Positions 27,728 through 37,137 of a stretch of 64,000 nt of DNA are shown here, one piece after another; within the stretch, counting starts at the first letter, position 1; each line of letters begins with the position of its first letter. The translations under genes and the position numbers were made by a program. Source of the DNA: Granulicatella seriolae (GTDB taxonomy: Bacteria > Bacillota > Bacilli > Lactobacillales > Aerococcaceae). The notes under the pieces are model-generated. The model was not told the DNA's origin. It searched no databases and saw only the letters and a list, made by a program, of their open reading frames with translations. Location: NCBI RefSeq assembly GCF_024543085.1, contig NZ_JANHNZ010000006.1:1-64000 (forward strand). Reading direction: 5' to 3'.

Positions 27728-27937
27728 TCATCATAACCCCAATCTATTAAAAAATTCTTTTCCTTAGTATCAATAAATATTACAATTCCACAACAGTATA
27801 CCACAGACGGAATTTATTTGGTAATGGAAACGATGATTTGGCAAGCTCCTGCCTTATGATAACCGTTTCATCCGTAGCATCTCATTCTGACACAAGACTA
27901 GCTCTGTGATAAACTATAGAGGAAAGAGGTGAGTCAC

Positions 27938-28579
27938 TTGCTAGAAAGTTACAAAACACTACTAAATCCCGGAAATCATGAGATCGACATTAAAGGCTCT
28001 CGTTTTATCTGCCACCTACAACGGGTGACAACTGAAGAAGAAGCTCTAGGTATTATTCAAGCCGTCAAAAAAGAGCATTGGAAAGCTAATCATAATTGCT
28101 ACGCTTATGTGATAGGAGAACAGGACCAAGTTCAACGTGCCTCCGATGATGGAGAACCTAGCGGAACGGCAGGTGTCCCTATCCTTGAAGTCTTGAAGAA
28201 GAATCAAGTACACAATGTTTTGGCCATTGTGACACGCTACTTTGGTGGCACTAAACTAGGTGCTGGTGGACTAATACGTGCTTATACACAAGCTACAGCT
28301 ACCGCTCTTAGTCATTTGGGCATTGCTGAATGCTCCTTAGAGCAGATAGTGGAACTAACTATTCAATATACAGATATGGGTAAGTTGGACAACTACCTAG
28401 CCCAAGAAGCCATCACCGTTTTAGACCGAGTCTTTAGTGACCAAGTTGTTTTCCTGTGTTCTATACCTATTAGCCAAGTGGATACGTTTCAAGAAAACGT
28501 CATTGATTTGCTCAATAACCGGCTTAGCATCCGTCTAACAGACACGCATATTGTTGAACGACCTTGGCAGGGTGACTAG
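27938..28579 (+). CDS. YigZ/IMPACT family protein
   Basis: About 213 residues, UPF0029 fold, with ASDDGEPSGTAGVPILEVL and VTRYFGGTKLGAGGLIRAY. A ribosome-associated or regulatory role is proposed for the family; the reaction is not known. I chose TTG at 27938 (MLESYKTLLNPG) because GAGGTG lies six bases upstream; the GTG at 27929 is part of that site. Confidence 0.9.
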   Translation: MLESYKTLLNPGNHEIDIKGSRFICHLQRVTTEEEALGIIQAVKKEHWKANHNCYAYVIGEQDQVQRASDDGEPSGTAGVPILEVLKKNQVHNVLAIVTRYFGGTKLGAGGLIRAYTQATATALSHLGIAECSLEQIVELTIQYTDMGKLDNYLAQEAITVLDRVFSDQVVFLCSIPISQVDTFQENVIDLLNNRLSIRLTDTHIVERPWQGD

Positions 28580-28588
28580 CTAAAGAGA

Positions 28589-29530
28589 TTATAAAGTAGG
28601 GATTTCTATGTTAGCCAGCACTTGATTAGCGTCAAGAACCAGCTCTTCAATAATGTCTTTGGCAGGTTTGATTTCAGTAACCAAGCCACTAATTTGCCCT
28701 GCCATAAAGGTTCCGGTGTTCAAATCGCCTTCTTTAACAGCTTTTTGCAGAGAACCCTTAGTCAAGGCTTCTAATTCTTGAGGGCTGGCACCATTCTGTT
28801 CTGCTTCCAAATATTTTTCGATAATAGGGGTTCTTAAACTTCTAACCGCCATGCCAATCGAACGACCAGTGACCGCTGTGGCTCTGTCATCAGCAGCCAG
28901 AATGGCTTCTTTGTATGAGAGCGGCACAGGGCATTCTTCAGCCACTAAAAAGGCAGTTCCTAGTTGGACACCACTAGCCCCTAAGGCAAAAGCAGCTACT
29001 AAACCTGCTCCATTGGCAATACCACCAGCTGCAATTACTGGGATGGATACTGCTTGAGCAACTTGAGGAACCAAAGACATAGTTGTTGTTTCGCCAATAT
29101 GTCCACCTGCTTCCATGCCTTCCGCTACCACAGCAGCAACGCCAAGCTCCTCCATCTTTTGAGCCAGTTTAACGGATGGAACTACTGAAATAACAAGAAT
29201 TCCATGTTCTTTAAACAATGGCATAAGCAGCTTAGGCGTCCCAGCACCAGTCGTCACAATCTTTACCCCTTCCTCAATAATCACATCTACTAATTCAGGG
29301 ATATTCTTCACTTTTAACAGTAAATTCACAGCAAATGGTTTATCGGTCAGGTATTTACAATCTCTAATTTCTTGACGTAATTCCTCAGCAGTCATCCCAC
29401 CTGATGAAATGATACCGAGTCCGCCAGCATTGGAAACAGCAGCCGCTAATTCGTGACGGCCGATTTGTGCCATGGCTCCTTGGATGATTGGGTACTTAAT
29501 TCCTAATAGTTCCGTAATCTTATTTGGCAT
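28589..29530 (-). CDS. fabK: Enoyl-ACP reductase II (FabK-like)
   Basis: FMN-dependent TIM-barrel enzyme that reduces enoyl-ACP in fatty acid elongation. 313 residues with YPIIQGAMAQIG, AEGMEAGGHIGE, AAGGIANGAGLVAAFALGA and GVQLGTAFL, closer to FabK than to nitronate monooxygenases. It is not within a fab operon, so it may be a second copy or a relative with another acceptor. Facing the yigZ gene, ten bases from its stop. Confidence 0.85.
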   Translation of the reverse strand: MPNKITELLGIKYPIIQGAMAQIGRHELAAAVSNAGGLGIISSGGMTAEELRQEIRDCKYLTDKPFAVNLLLKVKNIPELVDVIIEEGVKIVTTGAGTPKLLMPLFKEHGILVISVVPSVKLAQKMEELGVAAVVAEGMEAGGHIGETTTMSLVPQVAQAVSIPVIAAGGIANGAGLVAAFALGASGVQLGTAFLVAEECPVPLSYKEAILAADDRATAVTGRSIGMAVRSLRTPIIEKYLEAEQNGASPQELEALTKGSLQKAVKEGDLNTGTFMAGQISGLVTEIKPAKDIIEELVLDANQVLANIEIPTL

Positions 29531-29749
29531 GATGTTCTTCCTCCTAGATGTTTTTTGGGATTTGGTTATATATTTCTAGATTTTATCGAGTGTATATTGG
29601 GTTGTTCTTTCTCATTTAGCTTATTATGTAAAATCTCTCCCACTTGATTCTTTTTTTCGATATTCTACTAATGACAGCACTTATTAATGCCTTAATTATA
29701 CCATGAAAGTGAATTGTCCTTGTAGGAATTGCCTGTTCGAGATAAGAGA

Positions 29750-29790
29750 AAAAGCGTCCACCATTTATCGAATAAATGATGGACGCTTTT
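29750..29790. terminator. Bidirectional terminator after fba
   Basis: AAAAGCGTCCACCATTTATC pairs with ATAAATGATGGACGCTTTT through an almost unbroken 19-bp stem, T runs on both sides. Confidence 0.92.
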
Positions 29791-29804
29791 TATTTTTTTA
29801 TGAA

Positions 29805-30662
29805 TTATGCTTTGTTCGTTGAACCAAAGATATCCATAGTTGCTTTTGTTGTTGCAACGATTGCTGCTTTACCAGGTGCAATCACTTTACGTGGGTCGTA
29901 AACTTTAGGATCTGTAGCTAATTTTTCACGAACTGCTGCAGTCCAAACTTGTTGTAACTCAGTGTTTACGTTAATTTTAGCATGTCCACGTTCGATAGCT
30001 TTTTTGATTTGGAATTCTGGGATTCCTGATCCGCCGTGTAATACTAATGGAGCGTTAGTTGCTTCAGAGATAGCTAACATTTCGTCGAAACCTAAAACAG
30101 GTTCACCTTCGTAAGTTCCGTGAACAGAACCTAATGCAGCTGCTAGAGCATCGATACCAGCTTCTTCAACCATACGTTTACATTCGTTTAGGTCAGCGTA
30201 GTTGATTCCTCCCGTAACGCCATCTTCAGTACCACCAACAGTACCAACTTCTGCTTCAACAGAAGCGCCTTTACCATGTGCGTATTCCACAACTTTTTTA
30301 GTTTCTTCAATGTTTTCGTCAATTGGGAAATGAGAATGGTCATACATAACTGATGAAAAACCTGCATCGATATACTCTTTACATACTTCAACAGATGAAC
30401 CATGGTCTAAGTGTAATGCAACTGGAACTGTGATATCCATTGAGTCCAACAATCCATTAACCATAGCAGCCACAACAACAGGACCACCCATGTATTTACC
30501 AGCACCTTCAGAAACGCCTAAAATAACTGGTGAGTTATTTGATTGTGCAGCTTCTAGAACAGCTTGTGTCCACTCAAGGTTGTTGATGTTGAATTGACCA
30601 ACAGCATATTTTCCTTCTTTTGCTTTGTTTAACATGTCCGTCATACTTACTAAACGACTCAT
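29805..30662 (-). CDS. fba: Class II fructose-bisphosphate aldolase
   Basis: Zn-dependent glycolytic aldolase, 285 residues. Zinc and substrate residues are in [24 protein letters not shown] and [11 protein letters not shown]. Strong GGAGG ahead of the start. Single transcript with a strong terminator. Codon use is highly biased, as expected for an abundant enzyme. Confidence 0.97.
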   Translation of the reverse strand: MSRLVSMTDMLNKAKEGKYAVGQFNINNLEWTQAVLEAAQSNNSPVILGVSEGAGKYMGGPVVVAAMVNGLLDSMDITVPVALHLDHGSSVEVCKEYIDAGFSSVMYDHSHFPIDENIEETKKVVEYAHGKGASVEAEVGTVGGTEDGVTGGINYADLNECKRMVEEAGIDALAAALGSVHGTYEGEPVLGFDEMLAISEATNAPLVLHGGSGIPEFQIKKAIERGHAKINVNTELQQVWTAAVREKLATDPKVYDPRKVIAPGKAAIVATTKATMDIFGSTNKA

Positions 30663-30852
30663 TATTTTTTCCTCCTTGGAAATACATTATTTTTACTTGT
30701 TAAGTATACCGCAAACTCCGATTCTTTTCTAGTGCTTGAAACCTTTTACATTCTATTTTAGACATAAAATCAGCAGATTTTTTGTTCTCCGTATCTATTT
30801 AAACAGAATAAAAATATCAAATCATATTTTTGGTAAATGCTAATTCCTTTTA

Positions 30853-30921
30853 AAAAAACGAGTCCCTAGCTCTGGGATCTAAAATCACGGTGTCGAGCAC
30901 GACTAGTACACAGTAGCTGTC
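30853..30921. repeat. Repeat fragment H1 (left half), interrupted by H2
   Basis: ACGAGTCCCTAGCTCTGGGA...AAATCACGGTGTCGAGCACGACTAGTACACAGTAGCTGTC is an arm plus core that stops at the apical hairpin; copy H2 begins at once. The right remainder at about 31177-31220 (GCCGCCTCATTGATTTCAGC...) is a diverged complement of this arm. Confidence 0.7.
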
Positions 30922-31176
30922 GGGGCTGGGTAAAAAGTCTGTAATAAAATAAAAAAGTTTCTAAATCATAAAATAGTTCCCCAGAAATCTATCCGAAATG
31001 GGAACGGTGGCACCGCCGTGAGCCAAAGTCTCACTGGCTTAGCTGTCTACGTGGCTGTAATCGGCTGAAGCCGAAACATCCACTGTGCGTCAGCTATGCT
31101 GAAACACCGTTCTGTACGGATAGATTTCTGGGGAACTATTTTATTTGCTTACCATTTGGACTTTTTACCCAGCCCC
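30922..31176. repeat. Palindromic repeat copy H2 (complete)
   Basis: Perfect 18-bp terminal inverted repeat GGGGCTGGGTAAAAAGTC (30922-30939) / GACTTTTTACCCAGCCCC (31159-31176), total 255 bp. Inner arms 30968-30995 and 31117-31144 are a perfect 28-bp inverted repeat, including AAAATAG/CTATTTT where other copies have AAAAGAG/CTCTTTT. Located after the 3' end of the peptide-binding lipoprotein gene. Confidence 0.96.
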
Positions 31177-31228
31177 GCCGCCTCATTGATTTCAGCCCCC
31201 GTTATAGAGGATCACTCTCCATACAAAA

Positions 31229-31255
31229 AACCAGCCCCCACAAAAGGCGCTGGTT
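31229..31255 (-). terminator. Terminator after the peptide-binding lipoprotein gene
   Basis: Stem AACCAGC/GCTGGTT (GC-rich inside), then seven T on the minus strand, directly after the stop codon. Confidence 0.88.
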
Positions 31256-31264
31256 TCATCAAAT

Positions 31265-32896
31265 CTATTTCAAATTCACTTGGCGCAGGTTAATAGAACG
31301 TCCAAATGGTAATACTTCTAATCCGGTCACATTATCAGCCAGCAGATAACTTTGAGCTCCTTGGTAAATAGGTGCCACAATCGCATCATCCATAACAATT
31401 TTTTCAGCTTCTAACATCTTGTTCCAACGAGCGCTTGGGTCATTAGCAAGATTGTTTTGAACTTGACTAACTGCTTCATCATAAGCTGGGTTAGAGTAGT
31501 TAGCAAAGTTGATCCCACCATTTGTCGTGTATTGTTGCAAGAAATTGACTGGATCTTGGTAGTCAGGTGTCCAAGTACCGTAGAAGATGTCAAAGTCATC
31601 AGCCCGTTGCAATTCCAAACGGTTTTTTAAAGGTACTGGTTGCAAGTTGAAGGTCACACCTGGTAAATTCGTTTGAATTTGTGCCTGTAGATATTCCCCA
31701 ACTAACTTAGAAGTTCCTGTATCAGAAGTGATTAAGGTCACCGTAACTTCAGAAACGCCTAAATCAGCCTTAGCCAATTCCCACTCTTTTTGAGCTTCAG
31801 CAACATTAAAGGCTAAATAGTTGCCACTATCCGCACGAAAATCTGCACCAGTAGTTGGATTGGTGCCAAAATCAGTTGGCACGATACCATTCAAGGCAAT
31901 AGAACCATCTTTTAGAACGTTCTTAACAAGGGCTTCTTTATCAAATGCCATAGCTAAGGCACGACGGAAGTGCACATTACCAGTAGTTGGACGGTCAACG
32001 TTGTAACTCATATAACCCGTCAAAGCTTTTGGTTGCGTATGGAAGGTTGGTTGAGATTGGTATTGTTCAACAAATTGGTCACTAATAGCAGTATATTGAA
32101 CCTCTCCAGCGTCAAATAGTGTCACAGAAGTAGATACTTCTTTTGACACGTTCACCTTCACAGAATCGAGCGCCACATTAGCCGCATCCCAATATTTGTC
32201 ATTTTTTACCAATTGCCATTCTACTTCTGAGCCAGTCCATCCTTGAACGGTAAATGGTCCGTTGCTGACAACTGTGTCAGAGCTTGTTCCATATTTGTCG
32301 CCTTGTTCTTTTTCAACTTTTTCAGATTGTGGTAAGAAACGAGTTCCTGTCAACAGTTTTGGTAGGTATGGTGCTGGGTATTCTAAGGTGATTTCTAAGG
32401 TTTTGTCATCAATCGCTTTTACACCTAACTCTTCAACTGGCAATTCACCATTTCTAACTTTCTCTCCATTTTTAAAGACATCAACAGATTGTGCACCAGT
32501 CGCTTCTTTTGGATCCACTAACTTGCGGTAAGTAAAGACAAAGTCGTTAGCTGTAACGGGGTTTCCATCAGACCAAACAGCATCAGGTCTGATGTTAAAT
32601 GTATAGACTAAACCATCCGCACTAATGGTCGGATCTTTTTCAGCCATTCCTAGTTCAATGTCATTGTCGCCTGTTACACGGTATAGACCTTCAAAAGCTT
32701 GTCCAATCATATCAGAGGTTGGAACGTCATCATAAACGGCGCTATCCAAAGTCGTCAGTTCTCCGAAAGTGGTAATGGTAATGCTCTTAGTATCTGTTGA
32801 GTTGCCTGTAGTATCAGTCGAACCATTTCCACATGCTGCTAATCCCAGGGTGGTTAATAGTAATGCTGACAGGGTAACTTTAGTAGACTTCTTCAT
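31265..32896 (-). CDS. Peptide ABC transporter substrate-binding lipoprotein (OppA-like)
   Basis: 543 residues from MKKSTKVTLSALLLTTLGLA. Lipobox LAAC, a Ser/Thr linker, then an SBP family 5 domain (TLDSAVYDDVPTSDMIGQAF, GLVYTFNIRPDAVWSDGNPVTANDFVFTY in pieces). Binds peptides outside the membrane and delivers them to an Opp permease. No permease or ATPase genes are next to it, so it is an orphan receptor that may serve an Opp system elsewhere. Upstream start at 32971 has no signal peptide and was rejected. Confidence 0.9.
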   Translation of the reverse strand: MKKSTKVTLSALLLTTLGLAACGNGSTDTTGNSTDTKSITITTFGELTTLDSAVYDDVPTSDMIGQAFEGLYRVTGDNDIELGMAEKDPTISADGLVYTFNIRPDAVWSDGNPVTANDFVFTYRKLVDPKEATGAQSVDVFKNGEKVRNGELPVEELGVKAIDDKTLEITLEYPAPYLPKLLTGTRFLPQSEKVEKEQGDKYGTSSDTVVSNGPFTVQGWTGSEVEWQLVKNDKYWDAANVALDSVKVNVSKEVSTSVTLFDAGEVQYTAISDQFVEQYQSQPTFHTQPKALTGYMSYNVDRPTTGNVHFRRALAMAFDKEALVKNVLKDGSIALNGIVPTDFGTNPTTGADFRADSGNYLAFNVAEAQKEWELAKADLGVSEVTVTLITSDTGTSKLVGEYLQAQIQTNLPGVTFNLQPVPLKNRLELQRADDFDIFYGTWTPDYQDPVNFLQQYTTNGGINFANYSNPAYDEAVSQVQNNLANDPSARWNKMLEAEKIVMDDAIVAPIYQGAQSYLLADNVTGLEVLPFGRSINLRQVNLK

Positions 32897-33045
32897 TTTC
32901 TTCCTCCTTTTTATTCTTGGCCAACTATTTTTTTGCAAATGGATTCTTCTTTCTGAAAATCTCCTTTGCAAGCTTTCAAGGCCTGAATTATTTTATATCA
33001 TATCAGATAAATAATAAAGTGACAAAATATCTGCTTACAAATGTC

Positions 33046-33693
33046 TTAAAATTCTTTGCCGCCACTTATCTGCAAATCTTCCTTATCATAATAGTCCACT
33101 AAAGCATGTAGGGCGGCCTCCAGCCCCTTTGTCATATGTGCCAAATCCATAGCTGGCTGACCCGGTTTGTCTACCACTTGCTCTGTCATAAATGGAATAT
33201 GCATGAATCCAGCCTTGAGATGTGGAAACTCATGCGCCGCCATGTAAAGCGTTTGGTACATGATATGGTTGCAGACAAAAGTCCCAGCCGTATTAGAAAT
33301 AGATGCTGGAATGCCCACTTCTTGAATCGCTTGAACCATGGCTTTAATCGGTAAGGTTGAAAAGTAGGCTGCTGGTCCATCAGCTTGGATAATAGAATCA
33401 AGAGGTTGCTGTCCCATATTGTCTGGAATCCGTGCATCGTCTAAGTTAATCGCCACTCTTTCAAGCGTGATACCATCTCTACCACCTGCTTGGCCTACAC
33501 ATAATACAGCATCAACTTGACGGTCTAAGATTGCATCTCGACACTGTTTGGCGGCTACTTGAAAAACTGTGGGCAGTTCAAGAGTCTCAACCTTGGCCCC
33601 ATTAATAATTTTGGGCAATCGTTTAACAGCCTCCATAGAAGGGTTCATCATCTCCCCATCAAATGGGTCAAAACCTGTTACTAGTATCTTCAT
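33046..33693 (-). CDS. pcp: Pyrrolidone-carboxylate peptidase
   Basis: Cytoplasmic cysteine peptidase that removes N-terminal pyroglutamate from peptides. 215 residues, usual length. Catalytic residues are in [18 protein letters not shown] (Glu), [14 protein letters not shown] (Cys) and GFMHIPFM (His). Next to the peptide-binding lipoprotein on the same strand, which suits peptide use, though the gap of about 150 bases suggests separate transcripts. Confidence 0.96.
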   Translation of the reverse strand: MKILVTGFDPFDGEMMNPSMEAVKRLPKIINGAKVETLELPTVFQVAAKQCRDAILDRQVDAVLCVGQAGGRDGITLERVAINLDDARIPDNMGQQPLDSIIQADGPAAYFSTLPIKAMVQAIQEVGIPASISNTAGTFVCNHIMYQTLYMAAHEFPHLKAGFMHIPFMTEQVVDKPGQPAMDLAHMTKGLEAALHALVDYYDKEDLQISGGKEF

Positions 33694-33859
33694 AACTCGC
33701 TCCTTTCCTGTAACTTATCTTATATTATACAAAAAAATGGGCTTGTAGACGTAATAAGTGCTTGGTTGGATAAATGCAAAAAGCTACTATATGACTTCTA
33801 CTATAGAGCCTCTATTTTAACTAACTATGTTTCACTAAAAATTTAATCATATGTTTCTC

Positions 33860-33921
33860 TTGTAAAATTTTAGAAATAGCAGTACAATATGAATGAATTA
33901 AAAATATTATTCATTCATATT
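33860..33921 (+). promoter_or_regulatory. tetR promoter and operator
   Basis: -35 TTGTAA (33860-33865) and -10 TACAAT (33883-33888), 17 bases apart. A perfect 13-bp inverted repeat AATATGAATGAAT-N10-ATTCATTCATATT (33886-33898, 33909-33921) overlaps the -10 and the start point, as expected for an autorepressing TetR protein. Confidence 0.85.
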
Positions 33922-33938
33922 GTAGAAAGGGGATTTCT

Positions 33939-34511
33939 ATGCGTATTGAAAAAGAGACCATCTTAGATACAGCACGCGATGTATTCTTGAAAAAGGGATA
34001 TAAAAAAACAAATATTTCAGAAATAGCAAAGTCATCCGGTATAGCTGCTGGTACATTTTATAATTATTTCGACTCCAAAGAAGCCTTATTTTTAGAAGTT
34101 TATATACAAGAAAATGAGACTGTACGAAATGATTTAATCCGTCGCCTTAATTTGAATCATACAACAGTGGAAGAGCTACTTGAAACAATATTTGACTACA
34201 CATTCAATCAAGTCACAAACAACAAAATTTTAGCAGAATGGAACAATCCACCCATTTCTAATATCCTCCACCAATATTATGCTTCTGATGAAGGAAAACA
34301 AAGAAACACATTCCATATTTTCCTAACCACGACACTAAGAAATATGCTTAAAGAGAAACATTTCGATGACCGAAGTATTGATGAATTAATGAGAGTATAT
34401 GACTTAATTTATTATTTAGATGTAAATATCACTTCAAGCGAATTCAAAGACTATGAACAAACGCTAAAACTATTAGTTAAGTACTTTTGTAAAGGGCTAT
34501 TATCAACGTAA
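33939..34511 (+). CDS. TetR family transcriptional regulator
   Basis: 190 residues. N-terminal helix-turn-helix (about 8-50: ILDTARDVFLKKGYKKTNIS, then SGIAAGTFYNYFDSKEALF) and a helical ligand domain. Ligand unknown. The same GAATGAAT-N10-ATTCATTC operator lies upstream of this gene and of the following gene, so it probably represses both itself and the membrane protein/NrdI-like pair. Confidence 0.93.
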   Translation: MRIEKETILDTARDVFLKKGYKKTNISEIAKSSGIAAGTFYNYFDSKEALFLEVYIQENETVRNDLIRRLNLNHTTVEELLETIFDYTFNQVTNNKILAEWNNPPISNILHQYYASDEGKQRNTFHIFLTTTLRNMLKEKHFDDRSIDELMRVYDLIYYLDVNITSSEFKDYEQTLKLLVKYFCKGLLST

Positions 34512-34535
34512 AGAAAACATTTGGTTTTCTTTTTA
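34511..34535 (+). terminator. Terminator after tetR
   Basis: Stem AAGAAAAC/GTTTTCTT with a five-base loop followed by T residues, just after the tetR stop. Confidence 0.7.
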
Positions 34536-34537
34536 AC

Positions 34538-34575
34538 AAAAATGAATGAATGCATAAAATAGTTCATTCATTTTT
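34538..34575 (+). promoter_or_regulatory. Second TetR operator, with promoter
   Basis: AAAAATGAATGAA (34538-34550) and TTCATTCATTTTT (34563-34575) repeat the tetR operator with the same half-site spacing. A -10-like TAAAAT at about 34555 lies inside it with TTAACA about 16 bases upstream. Confidence 0.8.
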
Positions 34576-34609
34576 ATTAGAAAATAAATTATAACTAGGA
34601 GGAATCGAA

Positions 34610-34954
34610 ATGACATCAAAGGAGGATTTTAAAATGAGTGGCTTGTCAATCTTTGGAATTTGTTTAGCTTTAATAGGTATTTGCACAGTTATTTACGGTG
34701 GGTTTTTATTTCCATTAAATTTTTTGAACAGTGACTTTATGAGTATGGTCATTGGAGGACTGGTGTTACTAACAATAGGTGTTTGCTTAGTTTCTGAACT
34801 ATCACCTATCTTTAAAGTAACGTCTATATGGTTAACAGCTCTACTATCCTTAGTTTATATTTATGGCTTCGAGATGGACTTTATTGTCAAAGTCATTAGT
34901 TTCATCCCTATAATTGGATTAGCCTTATGGTTAACAATAAAATTTTGGAAATAG
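34610..34954 (+). CDS. Small four-span membrane protein
   Basis: 114 residues, four hydrophobic segments (about 10-30, 42-62, 67-87, 92-112). Not recognised. Two ribosome binding sites each with a fitting ATG occur in the same frame: AGGAGG before the ATG at 34610 and AAAGGAGG before the ATG at 34634 (MSGLSIFG). Either or both starts may be used. Under the second TetR operator; could be the effector of a TetR-controlled membrane stress or export response. Confidence 0.75.
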   Translation: MTSKEDFKMSGLSIFGICLALIGICTVIYGGFLFPLNFLNSDFMSMVIGGLVLLTIGVCLVSELSPIFKVTSIWLTALLSLVYIYGFEMDFIVKVISFIPIIGLALWLTIKFWK

Positions 34955-34974
34955 TTCAAGAGAAAGGCGTGTCA

Positions 34975-35331
34975 ATGATGATTATTGTATACGATAGCTT
35001 AACAGGACTGGGAGAAAAATTTGCACAATCATTGGGGTATCAAAGCCAACCTGTCACTAAACACTTATCCGAAGAATGCATTCTTGTCACCAGAAATGTT
35101 GGTTCTGGAAAAATTCCAAGAACTACAAAAAAGTTCATCAAAAAATATAGAGAATTAATAGCTGGCTTTGTTAATAATGGGGATCGGGAAAAACATGGAA
35201 AATCATTTTGTGGGTCCAGTGAAAAAATTGTGAGAGAATATGGGCTAAAATTAATAAAAAATATCGAAGGCTCTGGAACTGTTGATGACATCAGAGACGT
35301 GCAACTTTTTATTACCAGTATTGAGAAATAA
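34975..35331 (+). CDS. nrdI: NrdI-like flavodoxin family protein
   Basis: 118 residues from ATG at 34975 (MMIIVYDSLTGLGEKFAQSL). The phosphate-binding loop DSLTGLGEKF, TRNVGSGKIPRTTKKF and NNGDREKHGKSFCGSS follow the pattern of NrdI, the flavodoxin that activates the Mn cofactor of class Ib ribonucleotide reductase. No nrdE, nrdF or nrdH lies near, so it is an orphan and may serve a different partner. The open frame extends upstream into the preceding gene, but AAAGGCG before 34975 supports this start. Confidence 0.72.
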   Translation: MMIIVYDSLTGLGEKFAQSLGYQSQPVTKHLSEECILVTRNVGSGKIPRTTKKFIKKYRELIAGFVNNGDREKHGKSFCGSSEKIVREYGLKLIKNIEGSGTVDDIRDVQLFITSIEK

Positions 35332-35407
35332 ATAGTTGTAATCTTGCAGTATTTATTACGAAAAATACTATCCCATTGCGTATTTGCAGAAAGCTCCCCT
35401 AGTTAAC

Positions 35408-35449
35408 AAAAAAGGTAATTCCACAATTTCTGTGAGAATTACCTTTTTT
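35408..35449. terminator. Bidirectional terminator
   Basis: Perfect 14-bp stem AAAAAAGGTAATTC/GAATTACCTTTTTT between two convergent units (NrdI-like gene and restriction-modification cassette). Confidence 0.93.
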
Positions 35450-35476
35450 CAACTTTACGACTCTTTTCTACGTTCA

Positions 35477-36232
35477 TTACTTTCTAAACACAAACAAATA
35501 TTCATGTGCAAGCAACAAAAAATTATACTTTACACTATTAGTTTTCCAGTACCCCGTTGCTTTACAGTTGTGTTGTTCTTTTATTATTATTTCTTTCAGC
35601 TTAAATCCTTGTGCTTCAAAGATTTTCATAACTTCAAAACTCATAGGTTGAACATGCCCTTTAATTCTTGTATCACCCATCAAAATAGTGCAGAACTTGT
35701 CCTTTTTAAGGACTCGGTAACTCTCAGCAGCTACCTTTTTCATTTCCTCTAAAAACTGTGGAATCTTACAGTGGGACAAATCCTCATTAATACCTTCACT
35801 GTATTGAATAATATTTGCATAGGGTGGGTGGGTACAGATAAAATCTATGCTTTCATTTTGGATAAAGTGCAAATCTCGTGCATCACCCTTACGTATATAA
35901 ACTTTACCGCTAGCTCCCTCATGCTCAAAATCTACCTTGTCACGGCACCTATCAAGTGCCACCTCATTTACATCAATACCGATTATATTGCGATTTAAAA
36001 GCTTTGCTTCAACAAGGGTAGTTCCACCGCCTGCAAATTGATCAAGTACAAAATCTCCTTCATTGGAGTACCTGAGCAATAAATTACGAGGAATATAAGG
36101 TGACCAATTACCTCGCCATTTTGCATCATGTGTAGCCCAGTTTCCACGCTCTGGAAAAGACCAATGAGTAGTCATTTCAAGTTCAAAGTTTTCCGGCTCC
36201 CATTTTATTACCTTACTTTTTGCCACAATCAC
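35477..36232 (-). CDS. Second DNA methyltransferase of the restriction-modification cassette
   Basis: 251 residues. SAM-binding motif DQFAGGGTTLVEAKLL (about 62-77) precedes the catalytic THPPYANIIQYS (about 115), and the N terminus has HWSFPERGNWATH and WRGNWSPYIPRN. The order of motifs differs from pneumococcal DpnA, in which DPPY comes first, so this is not a simple DpnA orthologue; N4-cytosine or N6-adenine specificity cannot be told. Overlaps the endonuclease gene by four bases. Confidence 0.82.
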   Translation of the reverse strand: MIVAKSKVIKWEPENFELEMTTHWSFPERGNWATHDAKWRGNWSPYIPRNLLLRYSNEGDFVLDQFAGGGTTLVEAKLLNRNIIGIDVNEVALDRCRDKVDFEHEGASGKVYIRKGDARDLHFIQNESIDFICTHPPYANIIQYSEGINEDLSHCKIPQFLEEMKKVAAESYRVLKKDKFCTILMGDTRIKGHVQPMSFEVMKIFEAQGFKLKEIIIKEQHNCKATGYWKTNSVKYNFLLLAHEYLFVFRK

Positions 36233-37137
36233 AGCCCCTTTGTAACAATTTCCTCAAGCAATCCTTGCTCAATCATATTAATATTCATTACGTAATCTGT
36301 AATATCAAAAGTTTCTCTTAATGGTCTTTTAGCTGTCAACCAACCTTTACCATCTGTAACCCATATAAATCCTGTATTTTCATTTTTAACAAGTGAAAAC
36401 AAACTGCTAAACTCTCCTGCTACAGATTTTAGTTTAGAACCACCACCACCGTAATAGTTTACCTCCATCAAATACAGCATATCTCCTGCGTCGATAGCAA
36501 AATCAAAATGTCTATCTGCTTTGTCAGTATTGACCTCTTTACCAAATTCAGATTTTATTTTAGCTGCTGTCGCTTGAGCAAGGTATTTATAACCATGTTC
36601 ATCACAAATTGCTTTAACATAGACCTCTATAAGAGCTTCCATAGCACCACCACTGCGATTTTTACGAGCATTAGTATCAAGTCCAACTTCTACACCAATT
36701 ACATAATCTACTAGATTTTTAATACTTTTATCTGATAGAATTTTTAATAATCCACATTTATCGGAGAATAAAATAATTTTCTCGATTTCTTCATCAGTAT
36801 AGCTCTTCCTTTTAGTAAATGAGTATGTTATATCACCGCCTATATCAGCAATATTAATGTTTTGGTTACGCACTGCGATCAATACAGGTATAACGGGTAC
36901 GATTTCCGGATAATTCTTTATTAATTCTCTGAGTTCAGTTGCAATATCTGATTTCCCTATAAGGCTATTCAAAATATTAAGTGGGATTTCAATTTTGGAA
37001 ACATTGCCTAAAACCTTTCCCCACGCTACAAAGAAATCATATGTGCGAATAGTATCCTTTAGAGTTGAAAGAAGATATTCAAATGCTGCATTTTCAGAAA
37101 GGATACCTATAGATTGATATTTTTTAATTTGGTTCAT
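36229..37137 (-). CDS. Type II restriction endonuclease, MboI/DpnII family
   Basis: 302 residues. The C-terminal half has the family block GGAMEALIEVYVKAICDEHG, DRHFDFAID and LMEVNYYGGGGSKLKSVAGEF, containing the probable D-(D/E)xN/K catalytic site. Members cleave unmethylated GATC. Coupled to both methyltransferase genes by short overlaps. GATC specificity is inferred from family and from the Dam-type partner. Confidence 0.88.
   Translation of the reverse strand: MNQIKKYQSIGILSENAAFEYLLSTLKDTIRTYDFFVAWGKVLGNVSKIEIPLNILNSLIGKSDIATELRELIKNYPEIVPVIPVLIAVRNQNINIADIGGDITYSFTKRKSYTDEEIEKIILFSDKCGLLKILSDKSIKNLVDYVIGVEVGLDTNARKNRSGGAMEALIEVYVKAICDEHGYKYLAQATAAKIKSEFGKEVNTDKADRHFDFAIDAGDMLYLMEVNYYGGGGSKLKSVAGEFSSLFSLVKNENTGFIWVTDGKGWLTAKRPLRETFDITDYVMNINMIEQGLLEEIVTKGL

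Noticed and set aside
28589-29530. Nitronate monooxygenase instead of FabK
   Set aside because: The GMEAGGHIGE and early IIQGAMAQIG blocks fit FabK better, though the two families are related and the assignment is not absolute.
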